Shown in pieces: positions 60,307 through 64,000 of a DNA stretch of 64,000 bases. How positions within the stretch are numbered: the stretch's first letter is position 1; every line of letters begins with the position of its first letter. The position numbers were made by a program, and so were the translations under genes. This DNA is from JAHEKO01 sp965212505 (GTDB lineage: Bacteria > Acidobacteriota > Thermoanaerobaculia > Multivoradales > JAHEKO01), in contig OZ243123.1 of NCBI GenBank assembly GCA_965212505.1, forward strand, positions 992,001 through 1,056,000, read 5' to 3'. The notes below the pieces were generated by a model. It worked only from the letters and a program-made list of their open reading frames with translations, did not search any database and was not told the origin of the DNA.

Positions 60307-60325
60307 CTGACCTGTAGAACGGAAT
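60307..60325 (-). promoter_or_regulatory. Conserved 19-bp upstream element (copy 1)
   Basis: The 19-mer CTGACCTGTAGAACGGAAT (written on the plus strand) is identical here and at 61934-61952. It lies 31 nt upstream of the ATG at 60276, and 29 nt upstream in the second case. It could be part of a shared promoter or leader that survived duplication. Confidence 0.5.
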
Positions 60326-60486
60326 CTGTGCGCCTCGAGGGTCATCTGCGCAGGGGGGCAGTGGCCTGAGCGATCGCTGCCAAGCGAGAACCCCAACAAC
60401 AGAAAGTGGCCGAGAGCAGGAGATGGTCGCCAAGACCGCCCTGCCCTCGAGCCGTGGGTTGCCGATTCGGAGGAGAAGCTGCCGGA

Positions 60487-61905
60487 TCAGCTGGGAGGGG
60501 TGTCTCGAAGAACCTGCATCTCTCGTTGCAGCTCCCGGAGCACGGTCGTGAGCTCGTCGAGCTTTCGGTCGCGTTGCCGAAGTTCTTCTTGGAGTGCCTG
60601 GACGGCCGCGAGAGCGACCCCAGCCACGTCGCCCGGAGAGACGTGACGTTCGTCGTGCCCGAGGTTGAAGCTGGTGTAGAAGTCCTCGGCCAGCGGGCCG
60701 AGGTGCCGCGTCTTGTTTGGGTCGGTCTTGTAGTTCCAGCGGAAAAGCTCGAGTGCGGCGACGGTCTCCAGGAGCTCCGCGTGGGCAACGGGCTCGATGT
60801 TTTCCTTACGCTTGCCGCTCGAGCTGATCCGGAGGTCGCCGTCGACAACGAGTCCGCCGGCGATGTGGAGCGTGTCCTCTGGAGCCTCGGTTCCGAGGCC
60901 GATGTTGCCGTCTTCGGTGATGAGCAGACTGGCGTCGGGCGCGCCGGTTTCGATCTCGAACGGTATGGTGAGGGCGGTCGCATCGGTGATGAAGAAGTGA
61001 CTTTCGTTGCCGCGGAGGTCCCAGACTTGAGGCTCAAAGCCCGAGCTGCCGTCCTGGTCGAGCCGCAGGGAGGGCGAGTCGCCCGCAACGGAGTGAATCG
61101 TTCTCAAGGGGACCGCCGTGCCGATGCCAACCGAGGCACTGCTGATGTTCCCCGTGATGACGAAGGCATCGTCTCGGACGCCAGGATGGATTCGGAAGGG
61201 TATTCGTTCGGTCTCGACGTCTTCGATGGCGAAGAATTCGCTATTGCCGTCGTTGACCTTGATTCGCCAGTCGTTGGTGGGGAAGGGTTCACTGCTGGTG
61301 TCCTCGAAGAGGATGCCGAGCAGGAAGTCCTTGACCTTGATCTGGTCGTTGCCGAACGACTCGCCATTCACGCAGTTGATGCCGCCGAGGCAGACGTTGC
61401 CTTCGACGATCAGGTCGTCGTCGATGACGTCGTCGAGTGTGCCAGGACCAGACGGCGGGGCTTGCTCGATGCCGGACCCCACCGGGGCTCCATCGACCAA
61501 GTTGAATCCGCCGGAGACCCCCAGGTCTGCGGCCGGCAACAGCCCACTGGATCGGAGATAGGCGCGCTCACTTTCGCTGCCGCTACCCTGCGCTTGTTCG
61601 ATCGCCTGACGAGCCGGCCCAGAAAGGACCGGCCGAAGGCTCAGTTCCCAGAAGTACCTGCCGTCTGGGAAGGGTTGACCGTCGGCGGTCACTGGTGCGA
61701 CTCGGAGGGTCTGTGCAGGGGCGAACTGATGCTTCACCAGGACGCCGGGACCGCGGATGTTCAGCGTGGCGCTCTCGAACGGCACCTTCACTTGCCAGGT
61801 CAAGGCTCCGGACTCGGGCAAGAACTCGGCGGGCTCAGCCGCCGCGGCCGGAGCGGACGTCAAGAGCAGGGATATCGAAAGAAGGGAGAACAGGACTCGT
61901 TGCAT
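60487..61905 (-). CDS. S74-type exported protein, tandem family member 3
   Basis: GGAGGT lies 8 nt before the ATG at 61905 (a GTG nine bases upstream would overlap the ribosome-binding site). The 472-aa protein has a signal peptide (LFSLLSISLLLTSAPAAAA), an N-terminal beta domain, the tail-fibre-like region and an S74 chaperone domain whose core is shared almost exactly with member 2. The C-terminus is a short coiled coil. Confidence 0.82.
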   Translation of the reverse strand: MQRVLFSLLSISLLLTSAPAAAAEPAEFLPESGALTWQVKVPFESATLNIRGPGVLVKHQFAPAQTLRVAPVTADGQPFPDGRYFWELSLRPVLSGPARQAIEQAQGSGSESERAYLRSSGLLPAADLGVSGGFNLVDGAPVGSGIEQAPPSGPGTLDDVIDDDLIVEGNVCLGGINCVNGESFGNDQIKVKDFLLGILFEDTSSEPFPTNDWRIKVNDGNSEFFAIEDVETERIPFRIHPGVRDDAFVITGNISSASVGIGTAVPLRTIHSVAGDSPSLRLDQDGSSGFEPQVWDLRGNESHFFITDATALTIPFEIETGAPDASLLITEDGNIGLGTEAPEDTLHIAGGLVVDGDLRISSSGKRKENIEPVAHAELLETVAALELFRWNYKTDPNKTRHLGPLAEDFYTSFNLGHDERHVSPGDVAGVALAAVQALQEELRQRDRKLDELTTVLRELQREMQVLRDTPPS

Positions 61906-61933
61906 TGTGGTCACCTCCGAAGTGATTCTCGTT

Positions 61934-61952
61934 CTGACCTGTAGAACGGAAT
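61934..61952 (-). promoter_or_regulatory. Conserved 19-bp upstream element (copy 2)
   Basis: Identical to the element at 60307-60325, at nearly the same distance from the start codon. The equivalent sequence is absent before the 58480 gene. Confidence 0.5.
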
Positions 61953-62023
61953 TCTCGTGCGGCCAGGGTCAGCCACCCGAGTTCGGAGCTGCTGGGTGCA
62001 GCTGGGGGAGCGCTGGGCTAGCG

Positions 62024-62917
62024 CTAGCGGGAGAAGCGTTGTGCTACCGCGGTCCCGGTGAGGATCGCGATGGCCGACAGAACGAGCGGCGAGCTCACCT
62101 TCTCGCCGAGCAGGAGCGCGGCGAACCCCAGCGTCAGAACCGGCTGGACAAACTGCCACGACGCGATTCGCGACACCCCGCCCTGGCCGAGTGCCCAGAA
62201 CCACGCCGCGTAGCCGACGATGGAACTCAGGATCGCCATATAGGCGATACCCGCCCAACCCTGTGGCCCCACCGAACCCCAGTCGGTTCGATCGGCGAGG
62301 GAGACGAACGTCGGTACCAGGAGGAGCAGTGCCGCGGCGAGCCCCCAAAAGGTTGTCGCCCAGGTGCCGATGACCGGAGCCAGACGGGCGCCAGCAATGT
62401 AGCCGAGGGCGCAGATCAGTGTTCCCGAGAGGATGACGAGATCGCCTGCGACGGTGCCGCCGTCGAGCAGTTGATCGCCGCTTCGGTAGGAGACCAGAAG
62501 AACCGTTCCGGCGAGGGCGATCGCGACGCCCCCCCACCAGCCGGGCCGCGGGTGTCGCCTCTCCAGCAGGTAGCCGAGCAGGCCGGTGAGCACCGGCAAG
62601 AGGGCCATGATGAGCGCGGCGTGGTTCGCTGTCGTCCAACCCAGGCCGAGGCTCAGCATTGCCGGCCAGACGCCGAAGCTGGCGAGACCCGAGAAGAGCA
62701 GGAGGCCGCGGTCGCTCCAGGTCGTCGGTAGCGGAAGTCGCGCCGAGAGCGCGATGACCGCTCCCAAGATTCCGGCCAGCATCGAGCGTAGAACGCCCGC
62801 GGTCGTGGCGTCCATGTGCTCGATGGCGACCTTGTTGGCGATCGCCGTGCCGCTCCACAGGAGGATCGTCAAGAGCGCCGCGAAGTGGACGCCCGCCTGC
62901 GGCTTCTCTTGACTCAC
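62024..62917 (-). CDS. EamA-family (DMT) transporter
   Basis: The 297-aa protein has about ten hydrophobic segments arranged as two EamA repeats (first near residues 10-140, second near 150-285; ALLTILLWSGTAIANKVAI and ILSGTLICALGYIAGARLA begin the halves). Metabolite export is common in the family, but the substrate cannot be read. The GTG start overlaps the stop of the upstream BNR-protein gene (GTGA), suggesting coupling. Confidence 0.85.
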   Translation of the reverse strand: MSQEKPQAGVHFAALLTILLWSGTAIANKVAIEHMDATTAGVLRSMLAGILGAVIALSARLPLPTTWSDRGLLLFSGLASFGVWPAMLSLGLGWTTANHAALIMALLPVLTGLLGYLLERRHPRPGWWGGVAIALAGTVLLVSYRSGDQLLDGGTVAGDLVILSGTLICALGYIAGARLAPVIGTWATTFWGLAAALLLLVPTFVSLADRTDWGSVGPQGWAGIAYMAILSSIVGYAAWFWALGQGGVSRIASWQFVQPVLTLGFAALLLGEKVSSPLVLSAIAILTGTAVAQRFSR

Positions 62918-64000
62918 TCTCGCGTCGCCACGTGGGGTACCGCCTCGCGCCGAGCCCAGTCGTTCACTGCCGAGATGTCGGAGCTCTCGATCTCACCGAG
63001 CTCCGCCTCGAGAGCTCTCCACTCGGCCTGAAGATCGCTCAGCCTCTCGAGCGCTCCCGCCGCGACCGGGGGCCCGCCCCAGTCGATGACGTCGAGGAGA
63101 TGCCGCACGTGCTTGACCAACCTCGGCGGCAGGTTGTCCTCGTCTTCGTAGGTCTCGAACTCGACCTGGAGCACCTTGCGCTCCCAGGTGCTGAGGCGCT
63201 CGACCGCGCTCGAGCCGGCAGCCTGGAGGTCTTCCGCGTCGGGGTAGTCGGACAGGAGCGCTTCGATCTGATCGCGTGACGTGCGGAGCGCGGCGAGACC
63301 GTCGAGCATCTCGTTGAGCATGCCGGCAAGGGTGGAGACGTTCCTTTCGACCTCGTCGAACTGTGCCTCGGTCGCCTCGACCCGACGGTCGGCGACGAGC
63401 GTAAGCTCCGTGCTGGCCTCCGCGTCACCGATCTTGACCGTTGCGATGTAGGCGCCCGGCGGGACGTAGGCGCCGCCGAAGCCCTCGAAGATCTTGATGT
63501 CGTCGATGCAGTTGAGGCCATCGCGCCGGAGGTCCCAAACCCATCGATTCGCGCCCTTTCTCTTCTTGGGATAGCGGACGGTGAAGGGGAGGCGCTGATC
63601 CATGTTGCCCACGATGCAGCGCTCGAAGTCGCCCTCTTCGCTCGAGTAGGTGCGGACGACGTCGCCGCCGGCGTCGCGAATCTCGATCGTCAGAGGACCG
63701 TCGTGCTCATCGGCCAGGTGATAGTCGAGCACTGCGCCGCGGGGCGGGTTCAGGCCCTCGAACGGACGTCCCCAGCCCCAGCCACGGACCATCTCGACCG
63801 CCCCCGGCGTGAAGAGATGAACTGGCTTGTCGGAGAGGTCCGAGACCGCCTGGCGGATCGACGAGAGGTCGTCGAGAACCCAAAAGCCGCGGCCCTGGGT
63901 GGCCGCTACGAGGTCGCCCTGTCGAATCGCGAGGTCGGTGATCGGAACCGGCGGGAGATTCAGGTCGAGCGACTGCCAGTTCTGGCCGTCGTCGAAGGAG
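62914..64000 (-). CDS. BNR/VPS10-type repeat protein, C-terminal part (5' end off the right edge)
   Basis: The frame is open from the right edge to the stop at 62914. It reads VPITDLAIRQGDLVAATQGRG-type sequence (split) then F-W-V-L-D-D-L-S-S-I-R-Q near 63900, the end of a sortilin-like BNR propeller, then a C-terminal beta domain (PRGAVLDYHLADEHDGPLTI, FEGFGGAYVPPGAYIATVKI) and a helical tail. Such proteins are often annotated as glycosyl hydrolases; no catalytic site is visible in this part. The N-terminus is outside the window. Confidence 0.8.
   Translation of the reverse strand, partial: SFDDGQNWQSLDLNLPPVPITDLAIRQGDLVAATQGRGFWVLDDLSSIRQAVSDLSDKPVHLFTPGAVEMVRGWGWGRPFEGLNPPRGAVLDYHLADEHDGPLTIEIRDAGGDVVRTYSSEEGDFERCIVGNMDQRLPFTVRYPKKRKGANRWVWDLRRDGLNCIDDIKIFEGFGGAYVPPGAYIATVKIGDAEASTELTLVADRRVEATEAQFDEVERNVSTLAGMLNEMLDGLAALRTSRDQIEALLSDYPDAEDLQAAGSSAVERLSTWERKVLQVEFETYEDEDNLPPRLVKHVRHLLDVIDWGGPPVAAGALERLSDLQAEWRALEAELGEIESSDISAVNDWARREAVPHVATRE

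Noticed and set aside
60406..61944. 512-aa plus-strand frame across the S74 gene
   Set aside because: It lies opposite a gene with a signal peptide, S74 motifs and a good ribosome-binding site, and encodes no recognisable domain.

Overview
The window is GC-rich bacterial chromosome with single-copy housekeeping genes, GTG and TTG starts, and many secreted proteins of kinds common in Acidobacteriota and neighbouring phyla: right-handed beta-helix proteins, BNR-repeat proteins, S74/endosialidase-chaperone proteins, sulfatases, TPR-CHAT, TIR-TPR and paired beta-lactamase-family hydrolases. The phylum assignment is an inference from gene content only.

Layout. 1-4354 (minus): the end of a beta-helix surface protein, then a tightly overlapping ubiE-folD-coaE-rdgB set. 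4429-11583 (plus): a strong promoter, rplM-rpsI-rpsB, a candidate attenuator, tsf-pyrH-frr, ispD-ispF, rlmB and rsgA. tRNA-Thr(UGU) at 11627 opens an accessory region. The 3' 45 nt of the tRNA recur at 16554 (44/45 identical), enclosing 4.9 kb with a RAYT-type transposase, dispersed short repeats, two paralogous micro-membrane proteins and a truncated second copy of a PQQ-propeller gene. A more decayed tRNA-like trace lies at 29223, so the island may reach about 17.5 kb.

The most striking content of the island is a two-armed module at 16822-24936. One arm (minus) encodes an exported protein, a sigma factor, a subtilisin-like protease and a 113-aa protein carrying the protease's C-terminal domain. 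The other arm (plus) encodes a paralogous sigma factor, a membrane anti-sigma factor and an exported TPR-CHAT caspase-like protease. The second arm recalls the sigma factor/inhibitor/TPR-CHAT logic of Craspase-associated genes, but without CRISPR.

25 kb to 33.5 kb holds a PQQ-like membrane protein, a serine hydrolase, a duplicated Cys-rich secreted protein beside broken sulfatase genes, an intact sulfatase-like lipoprotein and a CPBP-protease remnant. 33.7-36.3 kb is a four-gene ATGA-coupled sulfur-transport operon (rhodanese, two YeeE/YedE halves, a Cys-less rhodanese-like protein). 36.4-38.7 kb is a PLP decarboxylase divergent from an AraC regulator. 38.7-41.7 kb contains a SEFIR/TIR protein coupled to a multi-pass membrane protein. 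41.9-62 kb is rich in exported proteins: a serine hydrolase, five S74-type proteins of two architectures, a beta-helix protein, a HELVH metalloprotease, a TIR-TM-TPR protein and a protein with two Cys/Trp repeats. It also holds a racemase. The window ends with an EamA transporter and the 3' part of a BNR-repeat gene running off the right edge.
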